Below, piece after piece: positions 26,146 to 38,811 of a stretch of 64,000 nt of DNA. The notes under the pieces were generated by a model. It ran no database searches and was not told the origin of the DNA. It worked only from the letters and a program-made list of their open reading frames with translations. The DNA is from Punica granatum. Its lineage: Eukaryota > Streptophyta > Magnoliopsida > Myrtales > Lythraceae. Where the stretch lies: the NCBI RefSeq assembly GCF_007655135.1, contig NC_045127.1:930001-994000 (forward strand), given 5' to 3'. The translations under genes were made by a program, and so were the position numbers. Position 1 is the stretch's first letter. Each line of letters begins with the position of its first letter.

Positions 26146-27644
26146 TTAAGCTGTCACAGAAGTCTCAACGGCAACCTTGCCAGAGATGCTGCTGACTTCT
26201 GACTTCTTCTCAGAAGCCTCCCACAGCTGTGGGATTGCTTCCCTCAGGTTATGGATGCTCTCCAGCGCGTAGTCTGCCCCTTTGACCCTCTGAGAAGTCC
26301 CCACCTGCGGAGCAGATTGCAACGTTAACTTATGTCGTTTTATGCTATGCATCCCTACCAATCACGCTTGATAGATGCTAGAATTTAGATGGTATCCGTT
26401 GAGTTCATTTAACTTACCAGCACTGTGTGCAGCCCGACCCGTTTTCCTGCCTGCGTGTTGCGCACACTATCCTCAAAGAAAAGCTGGTATTACAAGAAAA
26501 CCAAAGGATGTAAGCAAACTGTAAAGAATCAGCTACTAATCATGGAGAACTTGAATGACCCCTAGAAGTCCATCTCACCGTTCTCTGGGGGCTGAGATTA
26601 GCAATCTCTAGAGCCCGTTCCATGGCGTGATCGGAAGGTTTGCAGACAATAGGTGTCTTCGGTAACTCGGATCCGGGATTCGGCTTTGAGAAATGGGCGA
26701 TAATGTCAAAAATTCCAGACTCACTATTGCTAGTTGCAGCAGGAGAGGAATTCATTGGCGAGCCGATGAAAGCAACATCGTCCTCATCGTCGGACACGGT
26801 GTTCTTGTGAACTGGGTTCAGTGTCTCAAAGCATATAATCCCTTCAAAACAGTCCTCTAGCCCGAGCCTGCTCAGTACCTTAACAGAGTGAATCTTGTCT
26901 GCATTCGTAAAGATCTGTTTTTGTTTTTCCCCAAGAGAAAACGGGTCAGAATTAAACACTGTACTATTGACTTAATTTGGCGATCTCAAGTGGTCAACGA
27001 TAAGATTATCACTCACAATTTTGCGATAAGGCAGGCTCATGAGGAGGCTCCTCAGCACCGGATCAGGCTTTAAATTCTCGTAAGGAAGTCTCCCGTGAAC
27101 AAAGGCATGGTACTCATCGTAATTGAAGTCATACCCGATTGCCTGTCCCGAACAAAGAAAATAATATAGATTAGTTCTGCTGTTCGGGGGAAAAAATATG
27201 TTACAGTTAAAGAGGGAAAATAGAAACCATCTTCAAAATCATCTTACCCGTAGACCAGCCATTGTTGTCCCATAGTTCTTGTACAGAAGGTTGCACAAGG
27301 CATCAATTTTGGTCGGATCTATCCCGAGCTTCTCGATCATGTAATCTGAAATATACCCTTCTGTTTTAGTAATTGGAGACTCCGAGAACTCAGATACAAG
27401 CAGCAAAAGAATAAAACAAAGACAGGCCAATGAAGATACCTCCGATATTTTTGCGGCATTCTGCAGCGAGTCCCGTGCTTAGGGGGTAGAGGGTATCATC
27501 AAGATCTGCAGACAGATAAGTAATCAGCAAATTGCTTTCCATGTAGTAAATTTGGTAAATTGTCGGACCTTTGTGTCTTCCCAACTTACCGAACAGGAGG
27601 CAATCGTATTTTGGCCTCTGAGCCTGCAGGTAAATGTCTTCCAT
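26146..27644 (-). CDS. HAD-superfamily pyrimidine 5'-nucleotidase-like phosphatase
   Basis: Seven exons (27644-27590, 27505-27440, 27345-27248, 27142-27017, 26914-26579, 26483-26418, 26304-26146) encode 301 residues. The HAD catalytic motifs are intact: DLDDT at 19-23 (nucleophile D19, acid D21), IFTNA at 116-120 (motif II Thr118), Lys207 in VCKPSDHAM, and FFEDS with E231/D232. The overall plan matches the SDT1/pyrimidine-5'-nucleotidase group found in plants and fungi (Arabidopsis At5g59480 and At3g62040 type). These remove phosphate from small metabolites. A Ser/Asp-rich insert (about residues 153-185) separates motifs II and III and is typical of the plant proteins. The substrate is not predictable from the sequence. 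Confidence 0.9.
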
Positions 27645-28215
27645 AATGCTCGCTCAGGCGCCCTTCAGAACAACGAAAGTACGAATTTAAACTCGAATGT
27701 TCGACCTATGAGAATCCAGTCTTTGTGCGTGTGTTAGCACAAGCAAATGCCACAAGAAAAGAAAGATTTAGAGGTCGCCAGCATGTGGCCATGTTTGTCT
27801 CATTAAATAAAAAGCTCGCCACTGGCGTTTCAGAAAACAGAAACCTTACAGATAAAACTGAAGATTGGTGAAATTTCTAAAAGGAAATTAGCTGGCAGCT
27901 CATCGAAACCCAACTACCACAAAACTTAAAGGGACAGCAGTGGAGGCGAAACTGAAATGACTAACGCATATAAACAGAAACTTTGCATCGTCGAATACAA
28001 GCAAAAACAAGAATGTAGAGAAAACAGAGCATGTGTTAGGGAAAGCAATGAAATTTTGTCGAGGTGTAAAAGAATGACTTACCGGAAAAAAATGGGCAAT
28101 GCAGGTGAAGCGAGATATGGAGAAGCAGAGAGAAGTGATAAAGAGGGACAAAGATGCTTATGGTTCGGTGCAGAAGGATGGATGAAGTGAGGAAGAGCGA
28201 GGAGGAAGAATGGGA
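27645..28215 (-). promoter_or_regulatory. Probable 5' UTR and leader intron of the HAD gene
   Basis: A strong minus-strand donor (GGTAAGTC, near 28083) lies 440 bp upstream of the start codon, behind GA/CT-rich sequence at 28090-28210 that looks like a 5' UTR. An acceptor just upstream of 27660 would complete a leader intron. The transcription start is probably near 28215-28240, where TATTTAAA occurs on the minus strand. This is inference from splice-like signals. Confidence 0.4.
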
Positions 28216-29018
28216 GGCAGGGGAGGGCTTTAAATAGGCTCAAAGAACCGTTGCCTGCTCTTTTGATTTTTTCTTCTCTGTTATTAAAATAACGTTTCTC
28301 TATTATTTAATCGTTTTTCTGGCTGAATAATTGTCTCTTATTTATTATTATTTAAGTGGGCACGTTTAATTTCCTGCCATTTTTTTAAATTCTTGTCTGC
28401 AAGGAAAAAAGAGGATGGTTAAGTTTGGGAAGGTGAGGAGGATTGGCATAATTCTCGTGTTCGGCTTTGCCTTTGGCTTTGAAGTAGGGCAGCGCTTTGT
28501 GGACCTTCCGGAGAACTCTAGACTCTACTTTAACTATAATTTTATATTTTTTTTTCGATGAAATGACGAAACATTTTTAATTTGTTTGACTAAGATGACG
28601 TCCAGTTCAAATATTATTATATTATAAAGAAAAGAAAAGATTACAATAAAAGTTTAACCATTGAATCATTTTCTCTTAATCGTAGGACAAAATATAAAAT
28701 TATTATGTATGGTAAATATATATTAAATTATTGGGAAGATGAGTAATAATTTAATATATAATCTCTTTTTAGATATAAGATGTGAGTTACGCGTTTGTAA
28801 TATCGTTGTAATATGAGAATTTCTGTTGGTTTCAAATGCAAAAATTTTTACCGATCAAGATTGTAAAGTTTTAACTTGAGAAAGTGATTACAACCGTTAA
28901 TTTCACAACTAAATGTTATAAAATATGATGCAACGTTTGGATTTTTCATGTAAAATTTCATTTTTTTCAATAGCTTGTAAAATTCTAATTTTACTTTGAA
29001 CCAAAAGCTTCTTAAGTC

Positions 29019-29329
29019 GCCACTAGCACGGTGGTCTAGTTGTTAAGCTCCAAGCGTTCCACTTGAACATCACGAGTTCGAACCTCACTGAGGATGTAGA
29101 GCTCGACACTATGTGGGTGTATTATGGGCTGGTGCCCATGATACTTGATCTAGTGAGTTTTGAACTTAATTCATTAGTGTGCTGGTGGGGTTACGGTGAC
29201 CAAATTGGGTGAAGTCTCAGCGAGCTATGGTGAAAGAAACATTCTGTGGTGGCCAAGTTCCCTTAGTTGGGACAACCACAACAAGTTAATAACTCGATCT
29301 AACCTTTTTACTTAGCCAAAATAAAAAAG
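29019..29329 (+). mobile_element. tRNA-derived SINE with perfect 14-bp target duplication
   Basis: Box A (TAGCACGGTGGTCTAGTTG) sits at the 5' end, and box B (GAGTTCGAACCTC) about 45 bp later. The element runs 311 bp to an A-rich tail. AAGCTTCTTAAGTC is repeated exactly at 29005-29018 and 29330-29343. The perfect duplication implies a recent insertion. Confidence 0.9.
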
Positions 29330-29395
29330 AAGCTTCTTAAGTCTATCCGAGTATCACTTTGCCCATGATCATGAGATATTTTTATGGGTTAATTT

Positions 29396-29839
29396 CACCG
29401 TACAAAACGATATTTTAAAATTTTTTACCACGTAGCATAAATTGTCATAGTTTCACCAAATCGCCTGATATTTTTAAATTTTTTCACGGCATAGCATGGA
29501 ATGCAATAATTCTATCATATGACACAAAATTTTAAAAACTTTTCATAACATAGCATGATATTAGTTTTCTGTCAATGACCTAATTGAGATCTGACGTGGC
29601 CATGTATGACTGGGATGAACAAGGATGGACCAACAACGTTGGCCACGTTAATTATCCGTTAGGTCATTGACAAAAAACTAACGTCATGCTATGCCATGAA
29701 TCTTTTTTAAATTTTGTGCCATATGATGAAATTATTGCTATTCCGTGAAAAAAATTTCAAAATGTCGTGCAATTTTGTGAAATTATGACGATATATGCTG
29801 AAAATTTTCAAAATATCGTGTTGTACTGTGAAATAAATC
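29396..29839. mobile_element. Long-TIR fold-back element
   Basis: Left arm GGGTTAATTTCACCGTACAA and reversed right arm GATTTATTTCACAGTACAA continue as near-mirror copies for almost 200 bp each (CGATATTTT, TAGCATG, GTCAATGACCTAA and others). The centre holds TGACGTGGCC and GGCCACGTTA. The flanking 9-mers are only partly alike, so the element is older than its relatives. Confidence 0.75.
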
Positions 29840-31254
29840 ATTTTTTTAATGAGTTAATGAGTTTTAAAATCTCACACTACAAATAAAATTTGTCCCCATG
29901 GGATCACATATGCCAACCTTCATTATACCTTATGGTTAACGTGATTTTCCGTTTACAAAATAAGCCCATCGACCTATTGCAAATGGTTAATGCGATTTAT
30001 ATATATTATTATCTGCTTACTATTAACATATTATATCTATCTTATTGGAGGTCGAAGAAGGTTATAACGGAAACCATACTATATTTTTCATAAATAGAAA
30101 TCTCTCTCCATTTTCTACTAGAGTGGGGTGTCAGTAGCTCCTAACTTCCTACCTCGGACGTCTAATCGGTACGAATTACTGGCAATAATTCCACTGTCGC
30201 ATCGCATATGTAACTTTGTTGGATGGCTGTGTATTTTTTCCTGTGCTTATGTTGGGCTTCCCGGTGGCCACAGGAGCAGATCAGAAGGTGTACAAATTGA
30301 ACATTGCTCCAATTCAGCGTTCCTAATTATGCTTAGATTGACTTGGAATAAGAGGCTGAGAATGGCCTGGTCGAATAATGGTTAAGTTAATCAACCTAGT
30401 AAATTCCACAAGGGAAGATGCCTGTTTTTGGCATGAGTATCCTCAATGATATTTACCAAATACCTGATTTTGGCCTGATTATCTTTTATAGTATTTACAA
30501 AGAGACCCCTAAATTTAATACAACGAAATTGACATCTTAAGTATCTAATAAATGAGCATGATTAATCTAACTTGAATATTGAATATAATCTTTTGGTTAC
30601 TAGGTGCTAACGTGCGCTATTATATTACACTCTCTTTCATTAAAATCTCATTTTTATATTGATATATGTGTATTTATATCTATATATGTGTGTGTGTCTG
30701 TATTATGTATCTCATATCTGCGGACGCTTCTAGATAAATTGGTCAATCCACATGCATGGTCTGGTCAGACGTTATAATACAAAGATGCACAGGCCGGAGA
30801 ACGCATAGAGGAAACGATTCCTCGAGGCGAATCTAATGCCACGATTTGCTGAATCAAGTGAAATAGTTTGACAATATGATGATGATCGTCGCCCTTGTTC
30901 CATCATGCATGTTTCATGCCAAATATACATAAACATCCGCATCATTTATTTGAATTATCTGGAAATTTTCGGATATAGCTTTAGTATTATTGTTTCTAGA
31001 ATCAATGTTCGTGAATTTACTTGCCAATAATCGTCGGAATGATGCTGACCTGACATATATATGTTGGTAACCTCATACAATGGGCTCCTTTTTTTTTTAA
31101 TAAAATACAATATGCCCTCCCTTCTTATCAAAATACAATATGATCTCAGCAACATAATAGGGAATTTAAAACAATAATTATGAGGATGATACAATCAAAT
31201 CAAAATTATATATCGTGTGGATAAATCATGTATATGCATATCTGTTAGATTTTT

Positions 31255-31447
31255 TTCGGAGTGATTTCCTAGTATCCGGAAATCCAATTGAACCCCGATT
31301 AATTCAATCGAATTAGGTCAATTTACTATGGGATAAATCTCTTCCAGCGTAAATTTTTTACATTCACAAGGACTTGAACTCAAGACCTTATTTAAGAGAA
31401 ATAAGTGCCGAATCACTTGAACAAAATCACGTTGGTTATCTCCTAGC
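31255..31447 (-). mobile_element. SINE (CGGATACTAGG-ending family)
   Basis: On the minus strand it starts with a box-A region (TTCAAGTGATTCGGCAC). It has box B GAGTTCAAGTCCTTGTGAA and ends GGTTCAATTGGATTTCCGGATACTAG followed by an A-rich tail. TAGATTTTT flanks it at 31246-31254 and 31448-31456. Copies of the same family lie at 10851 and 63030. Confidence 0.75.
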
Positions 31448-32529
31448 TAGATTTTTATATGATATATATATTTCCCAGACAGATTGAGAGTTGAGGGTTT
31501 GACGCCCCACAATAATTGGGGAGCCCCCATTATTGATGCTTTAATGAGCATGATGATCGGAGCTGATATCAATATCAAAATCAAATTACAATTATTGGCA
31601 AATTTCTTGATACACACGGATTAGCAACATAATTTTAAAGAAGTTGGGTTTTTCTGGGAACTCTCTCCATCTTATGGTATCTGTCAGTTGCCAGTCAGAG
31701 ATTGGCTCATTTGCTATAATCAGCAAGGCCATCTAAGAGAGTATATCATGCACGAAAACATAAAAAGATAAAATAAAATGAAGCATCTCTGTCTTTCTTT
31801 GATGAGTTGGATTAATTAGTCTAGTTCCACCTTACATTTCTAATTATTAATACAACACAACATATTTATATATCTTTTTCAATCGTTATAATATATAAGA
31901 GGCTCATTAATCTAATATAAAGATAGAAAATAAAGCGAAATGAAATGGCAATTAGGTTTCAGTATTGAGAAGTGACTCTTAATTCCGAGTCGGTACCTTA
32001 TACCATTATACTAAAATTTCTTCGTTACAACATATTCTATATTTTGTTTCTCATTGAATTATATTGGCTCGGCGTCAATGGTGCATGCTGAGATAACTTT
32101 TTCGCACATAACAGACTTTAAATTTGAATCATATGAAGTGAATCGAATAGTGGCTTTGCCATAGGTACAGTATCTATATTAGCTAGCGAGAGCCGATGAT
32201 ATTCAATAAAATTTTGTGGCTCCTGAGGCCAAGCTTATTATGGAAGATCAAACTAAATTAAAGGGCGTCTCTCCCAAATTTAGGATCCCAGTGCAAAAGG
32301 GATGCAAAATGCCCAGATTGCTGATTAATTAATAACATCAATGCGACATTGCTTGATTTTATATACCGCATCAAAAAAGTCTCTAATTAACCACACACAG
32401 TACCACCAAATTAGAAGGCGCCTTGATGAGTCTTGTTCAATAATCTACTCGAGCTATAACTTGCTAATGAATAAGATGTATAAGGTACATTAGGAATAAA
32501 TTCTCCATTAATTAGAAATTAATGAAATA

Positions 32530-32570
32530 GTGTGTGTGTGGGCGCGCGTATATATATATATATATATATT
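32530..32570. repeat. (TG)n-(GC)n-(TA)n compound microsatellite
   Basis: TG units, a short GC run and then about ten TA units in succession. Confidence 0.9.
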
Positions 32571-33541
32571 CATCCAAATCTAGGCACATAACTAAAACAA
32601 CCAAAATAATTACATAATATAAGGATCCTATAAGAATTTATAATAATTATATAGTCAAGAGCCCATACTATATCGATACCACACGCAATAATTAAAAGGG
32701 AAAATGACCAACCCCCGTTACGTTCACATATAGATGGCCTCGGAGTTGGCACTGCTCCATTAAATTAATATGGTATTTTAATGAGCTTGGGGAACAAATA
32801 ATTGGTGCCTGTCTTGAACAAAGGTACAAAGAAGGGCATTTTACCCTTTAAATGAAAAAGGAGCAGTAGGAAATCAAAAGGGCTGCAAAAGGGAATTCCC
32901 TTCGGGAGGGAGACTCATTATAATTTAAGACAATTAATTAATTAATTAATTAATTCTTTCCCCTCCAATTTGCCCTTAATTAATATAAATATAAAGGGTG
33001 GGGTGTGAAGAGATACGTGATTGACAAGAACATCCTTCCTTGGTGGGTTTGCTAAGGTCTTCTGAAAGAGCCATTTCTGACTCTTTCTTCCTCAATTATT
33101 TCAGCCACCTCCACGCCCACCTGCCCAAGTCCATTAATATTAACGGGAACATAATATATATATATAAGTCATAATTCATATCCAATTTCTATCCTTGATC
33201 TAATTAAGTTAAGGATTAATCAAATTTTTGTGTCGGTTGACAAAGGAAGGAAAGCTACATCAACGGAGATCCATGGGGCAAGTGAGTTTATTTTAGGAGC
33301 TCAATTTGGTTTTTGGTCAATGGATCTTTTGATTGACAGCAAGCACAAATATCTGGCTTTCGTTGTACTTTTGTTAGTTTTGGTAAAAAGGTGTGGCCAA
33401 ATAATTGGTTTGTCGATACTACTTTTTAGCTTTTGCTAATCTCGGCCAACATGAAATGCTCGTTCGAGGGCCAATGATCGATGGACGCTCGAATCCGTCC
33501 AACATATATTGCAAGGGTAAAAGAAAAAAAATCTGCGTCCA

Positions 33542-34433
33542 CTCAATTTTCTAGATATTGAAAATGATCTTTTCGTGAAAGTTAGCAGTAATATACCACG
33601 TGAAATTACAAATCATGCCGATCCATGCACGTTTATCCCCGTAGAATCAATTTACAATTTTTTTTTTACCTTCTAAAAGTCTGCCTTCTCTCTCAACCAA
33701 GATCCCACAACCACCGGGATATGACCAAGTTTTCCCTATATGCAGCCTTAACTCTTTACCATCCGTGGATCTCACGAAATAATGCTCTGCATGCAAGTAA
33801 ATCAGCTGATCTTCACGAATCCGTCAAAATCATCAAGAGGTCTTTTATGGATCACAGCAGGAGTGGAAGTAGCGAGAAACAAAATGGAGGTTCCTAACAG
33901 ATACATCTACTGCAACTTTCGGCTGATCAAGTTTCCACTGGATCAGATTGGAGCATCATTAGCACGGACGCAGCATGGAACAGTAACGGAGTTTGCCTCT
34001 CAGGAATCTTCCAACGACCGTATTGCCCACCGTTTCAATCATGGATCCAGATCTCCTCGGAGGAAAAGCCACTCCAAGCAGAAGCTCGAGCCGCCCTCCT
34101 AGCCCTTTCAATTGATGCGAAAAAATGATTGTCGAAGATATGGCTGAGAAGCGACGCCTTAATTTTGGTAGATGCCATCTTGCACCCACATAACTCGCCG
34201 TGGGAAATTAGGACCTTAGTTGCGGATATTATTTCTAGTCTTAATCTTTTTTCGGATTGGTTGTGCTCCTGGATTCCTAGGGAAAAAAATATCCTTGCCC
34301 ACGACTTGTGCCAATTCGGCTCTAAGTTAAATTTTATTCTCTTTGTATTTTTTAAGGGTATTCTACGCTCAATCCAGTAGATATTATATCTCCCTTCACC
34401 TTTTAATGAATTATCGTATTTATCAAAAAAAAA
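33542..34433 (+). pseudogene. LINE remnant carrying an RNase H domain
   Basis: This is the 3' end of a plant L1-type non-LTR retrotransposon. From 33945 the frame reads TDAAWNSNG, EARAALLALS, LRSDALILVDA and NILAHDL, the four RNase H active-site motifs (D, E, D, H/D) of the RVT_3 domain, all still present. The frame is broken by a TGA at about 34126 between the E and second D motifs. Upstream coding (33720-33890, HPWISRNNALHASKSADLHE) is in another frame. A short tail ending ATTTATC plus A9 sits at 34425-34433. Sequence like the post-tail TCCTACATCCACC occurs at 33530 as TCTGCGTCCACTC, a possible decayed target duplication. Dead element. Confidence 0.75.
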
Positions 34434-35127
34434 TCCTACATCCACCATGAAACACGGCCATACGTTCATTTTAGTGAACTGTCCATTTCGTCCCTTTTTC
34501 ACGCGATGATTACCCTGTTATAAAAAGACATGGCTGTCAGGGAATAGCTGTAATCCTCATCTTCGTTGTCATATTACGTAGTACAGATATCTGTACACCC
34601 CGGATACTTCCTATCTTTATTCAATGCACGATACATATGCATTCGCTAGTACCTAAAGTTCAGCATCTTTACCTTCCAGCAAGGACTTGCTTTTTTGGCT
34701 TCAATAATCATTTAAGTAATTAAACACATAATTACAAACTGGAGCCCATTTCCATATGAAACCCTCCAATTAGACCACAAGAGGAACTGCCCCAATTGGA
34801 AGCTAGCACGTACTTGCTTTAATAATTGATAAAGTGATGAATGTGCCTTGTTGGACTACAGGTAACCTGAGAAACTTAAGACAAAGAAAGTACTTAATAT
34901 AATGATATATGCTTTCATCTGATAATATTTTTTTTTATTTTACTAAGTTCATGAGCTTATCTTATAATAAAATAAAAAGAAGAGATGTTTTCCTTTTTAA
35001 GCCACAAAATTTAAAAGACAAAAAAAAAGCATCTATCCCTCTCAGACCCCAGTGATCTACATCTACCATTCATGAGGAGATCAATATCCACATATATAGT
35101 ACACTAATTTTTTTTTTGGATTCATTA

Positions 35128-35151
35128 ATATATATATATATATATATATAT
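35128..35151. repeat. (TA)12 microsatellite
   Basis: Uninterrupted TA run. Confidence 0.9.
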
Positions 35152-35298
35152 AGTACACCAAAATTATCCACAGTCCAAGAACAAGGGGAGGAGAGCCCCA
35201 CAAAAAATGATTGGCAATGAATTATTTCTTGGGGGGAAGAGAGTGGGTGTGTGTGAGAGGATATTCCTCTTCATCTAACTTGCTAGCTTAGCTATATT

Positions 35299-35313
35299 GC
35301 GTGTGTGTGTGTG

Positions 35314-35357
<44 letters not shown>
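35299..35357. repeat. (GT)n-(CATA)n-(TA)n compound microsatellite
   Basis: GT units, two CATA units and a TA run interrupted once by TTTA. Confidence 0.9.
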
Positions 35358-35961
35358 GCTTTCCAATAAGGAGGGCACTAGCAATATATACATTTGGATT
35401 CATGGGTCTAAAACAATTTCTTGTGCTAAAAAAAGTAACATTCATTTGTCCGCATTGATCTCCCGCTGCCACCTCATTCACAAGCATAACAATTTTTTTA
35501 CTAGAGTTCGAGATATCAACATATTCATGATATATATGATCTGCCCATTCTTTCGGAGAAGATAAGAATTATTCAATCTTGTAGTCAGTTGTTATGCCAG
35601 TAATTTGATAGTTCAAGATGTGTCATACAAAACACACGGCATAAGTTGCCCTAGTCTAGAACTCATATAACGTAAGGAACTTCCTTTTCATAGGACCTCA
35701 TATCGAATGTAATGGATATCTACTTCATTTGTCATGTTTTTGGATTCATCGATGAGCTGGATATTCAATTCAATGTAAGCCAGAAGTAATAATGAAGATT
35801 CGACATCCGCCGTGAACGTGGTGTCATCATCGATCGATTATTTCCATCAGACTTATCTAACTGAGATATCTCTGGACCACAAAACTGATTCCGCACCCAA
35901 GAGCTCCGATGTTGGAATGAGTGGTAGGCACTGAGCTGGCAACTTGTTAGCCCAACAACTA

Positions 35962-36489
35962 GGGTAAATTCCTAAAAAAAAATACAACTTTTCACTTTTT
36001 TTTCTAATTTTAACACGAACTTTTAACTTTGTCCAATAAAATCACAATTTTAGAGAATGGTTTCATGTTTGGTACGCCGTGGGCTCACCCAATATTTCTA
36101 ATGAAAATAGCTTATATGAACCGTTAATGGTGTCAACGTGGATAACGTCAATCCATGACTATTTGAGAATTTGAAAAATTCCCCTTATTTAGGGTTGAAA
36201 AGCCCCAAATCTGGGCATATTCGTGTCCTAATTGTCACAGAACACTGCTGCTAGAAAATGTCGAGTGAGCCCACAACAATATCCACGTTGATAAATCTGG
36301 GTTACCGTTATTCACGTCAGCACCATTAACGGTCCACATAAGCTTTTTATGCTAGAAATGTCGTGTGAGCCCACATCATGCCACACATGAAACATTTTAC
36401 TAAATTTGTGATTTTATTGGACAAAGTTAAAAGTTCTTGTTAAAATTATAAAAAAGTGAAAAGTTTGTGTTTTTTTTGGAATTTATCCC
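35962..36489. mobile_element. Long-TIR Mutator-like fold-back element
   Basis: The left arm starts GGGTAAATTCCTAAAAAA. The reversed right arm starts GGGATAAATTCCAAAAAAAA. Both continue with (C/A)AACTTTTCACTTTTT and ACTTT(G)TCCAATAAAATCAC. The target duplication is CAACAACTA (35953-35961) against CAACAATTA (36490-36498), 9 bp with one mismatch. The inner arms carry AACGTGGATAACGTCA-type ACGT motifs. Confidence 0.82.
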
Positions 36490-36574
36490 CAACAATTACA
36501 ATCATTAATTAATTAAACTCAAAATGGAATTACTTCATAAAAGGGGAAAAAAGAAACACAAAAAAACAAATGGA

Positions 36575-36745
36575 AGGAATTTGGCTTAGTGGTTAAAAAC
36601 GAACTTATGTATTCACTTGTTTTCGGATTCGAAACCTCTTGGGGCCACTGGAGCGTTTTTTGCGTGATTATCCTTTTCGCGCGTCGCTCGAGGTTCACGA
36701 GCCCCGGGGATTAGTCGTGTGAAGTTCGGGCACTCCAAGTCAGAG
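36575..36745 (+). mobile_element. SINE-like tRNA-derived copy
   Basis: Box-A-like TGGCTTAGTGGTTAAAAACG and box-B-like GGATTCGAAACCTC lie about 45 bp apart. A GC-rich body follows (CGCGCGTCGCTCGAGGTTCA) and then an A/G-rich tail. No target duplication was found. Confidence 0.55.
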
Positions 36746-36878
36746 AAAAAAAGAAAAAGAAAAAGGAAAAATAGGGAAAGCAGAGGACAAAATTCACACA
36801 AAAGAAAAAGGTGTTCAATGACATGTTATTCTTTCGATCATAATTTGTCAAAATGGAGAATTTTTTAGATAAAATATC

Positions 36879-37731
36879 GGATTAATTACCTAAAAAAATA
36901 CAAGGGCAAATTACAAAAAGAAACTCAAATTTTGTAAAAAGTTTCAGTTTTGTCCTAAATTTTGTTTTGTAACAAAACAAGCCATAAGTTTTTTAAAATG
37001 TCTCAAAAATGACATCCGTTATAATTTCCTTCAATTTTTGCTGCCGATGGTGGGTCCCTTTAACAGTCCACGTAGGTCACACGTAGGCAAAAATTAACGG
37101 AAGTTATAACGGAGGTCATTTTTGAGACATTTTAGAAAGTTTATGGTTTTTTCTGTTACAAAACAAAATTTATGACAAAATTGAGACATTTTACAAAATT
37201 TGAGGTTTTTTTTATAATTTACCCAAAATATAAATATTTTACATTTTATCAATTCTAGCACGAACTTTTTTCTTGACCTAAAAATGTATGAACTATCAAT
37301 TTGATATCAATTTTAGCACGCCTTAACTTTTCTGTTAATTTAAACGAAAATCTATGGTCACACCCTTCGATTGAGGTAGCCGAGGTCGTTGGCGATCTTA
37401 TAGGGGTGGCGGCGGGCTCCGATGAGGCCCTCAATGCTCGAATTTGAAAAAAGAAAAAGTAAAATTGATAAAAAGAATGAAGGGGTAGGTGGTTGAAATC
37501 TCATCGGGGGCCACTATTCCCCCTAATTAGAGTCACCCGAGATCTTTATCGTCATGGACAATTCCGATTGGGCCTGCAGTGGTTATCGTTGAGACCCACT
37601 GATCGGAAAAATGAAATTCATGCTAACATCGATATCAAATTGATAATTTGTGTATTTTTAGGTCAAGAAAAAAAGTTCGTACTAGAATTAATAAAACGTG
37701 AAAAGTTTGTGTTTTTTAAGACAATTAACCC
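36879..37731. mobile_element. Outer fold-back element, split by a second one
   Basis: Same family as the intron-4 element at 22905: left GGATTAATTACCTAAA, reversed right GGGTTAATTGTCTTAAA, and shared TCAATTCTAGCACGAAC and GATATCAATTTTAGCACG blocks. The target duplication is TAAAATATC (36870-36878) against TAAAATATA (37732-37740). A 321-bp unrelated fold-back lies inside its left arm. Confidence 0.82.
36904..37224. mobile_element. Inner fold-back element nested in the outer one
   Basis: Left GGGCAAATTACAAAAAGAAA and reversed right GGGTAAATTATAAAAAAAAC, followed in both by CTCAAATTTTGTAAAA. Its own 9-bp duplication is AAAATACAA (36895-36903) against AAAATATAA (37225-37233). Removing it restores a left arm matching the 22905 copy, which proves the nesting order. 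Confidence 0.85.
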
Positions 37732-38291
37732 TAAAATATATAATTAATAAGTCACAGCTGAAGAATTATGAGGACTTAAAATGAATCCAATATGAATTTC
37801 ATGTATATTTTATGAAACATAATTTGCTAATATTAGATTGAGACGGGAATAATAATGGAGAAAATTTAGAGTAAAAAATTATACTTAATCACACAATTAA
37901 GAATTTTGAATACAATATGACATTTCATTGTCGATCATGTTAAAATAATGTGTGGGATATTGACGGGAGATCGGCTGGTATATGCGATATGCGAGGCTAC
38001 ATACTGATTCTCCTCATGGTCGTCTCCACATAACTCTGGCGTAGATGACCTCTTTATATATACCGTGCTAAAGAGGGACTGGATAGCTCGGTGTGAAAAT
38101 TCCTATAAATAAAATCCCAAAAAAGAATCTAGAATTAGAGCAGAGCTTTAGATTATCGGGCAGTACGAGTCACGTCGTACCGCCCAATGGCCACCGCCCA
38201 TACATTGTTTTTGTTGCCAATCATCTCTCAGGAAAATAAATATGTTCGGGGAATGGGACGCTACATATCAATTTACACATCTTTTCAAGCT

Positions 38292-38326
<35 letters not shown>
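38292..38326. repeat. (AC)n-(AT)n microsatellite
   Basis: AC run passing directly into an AT run. Confidence 0.9.
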
Positions 38327-38445
38327 TCAATTAATATATGTCGTTTCATCCAACACAGGCTCTTGAATTATTTATATATTTTTGTTAGCTACCAAGCAAC
38401 GAGTCACAAAGAACGTACGAAGTCAAAGAGTTAAGACATCATTGC

Positions 38446-38712
38446 TCCGTTTGTTTTGAAAGTTGTGATTTAAGATTTTAACTTTAACTTTAACTCAAAA
38501 CACTACACAACAAAACACACATTTCAAAAGTCAAATTGGTGGATCCCATATATTATTAAAATATAATCCCATTATAATTAATTATCTATACCTTCCATTC
38601 ATTTCATATTTCAAAAGTCAAACTGGTGGGCCCCATATATTTTTATCTTCTTCTACAATTACAATCACAATCACAAATTCGTGACTTTAATTTCGAAAAC
38701 AAACGCATTGCA
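38446..38712. mobile_element. MITE-like segment
   Basis: Left CCGTTTGTTTTGAAAGTTGTG and reversed right TGCGTTTGTTTTCGAAATTAAAG form imperfect inverted ends. Inside, TTTCAAAAGTCAAA(T/C)TGGTGG is repeated about 95 bp apart (near 38520 and 38610). The ends and target site are uncertain. Confidence 0.4.
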
Positions 38713-38811
38713 TAATTCGTTATTTAAGCTCAAAAAGATGTTCACATCCCCTTGTGCTATCTTGTGAAACCGAGAGTGAATCCTAGCTAAGCTTTGGTGG
38801 TGGTGGTGGTG

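Noticed and set aside
29019..29100. Possible tRNA gene from A and B box matches
   Set aside because: No cloverleaf can be closed; the boxes belong to a SINE with target duplications. The same holds at 15400, 36600 and 49140.
33230..33439. 69-codon hydrophobic open frame
   Set aside because: No homologue recognised and no promoter or splice signals; hydrophobicity follows from T-rich DNA.
32530..35357. TA/TG tracts as possible origins or matrix-attachment sites
   Set aside because: Simple microsatellites of ordinary length; no supporting motif.
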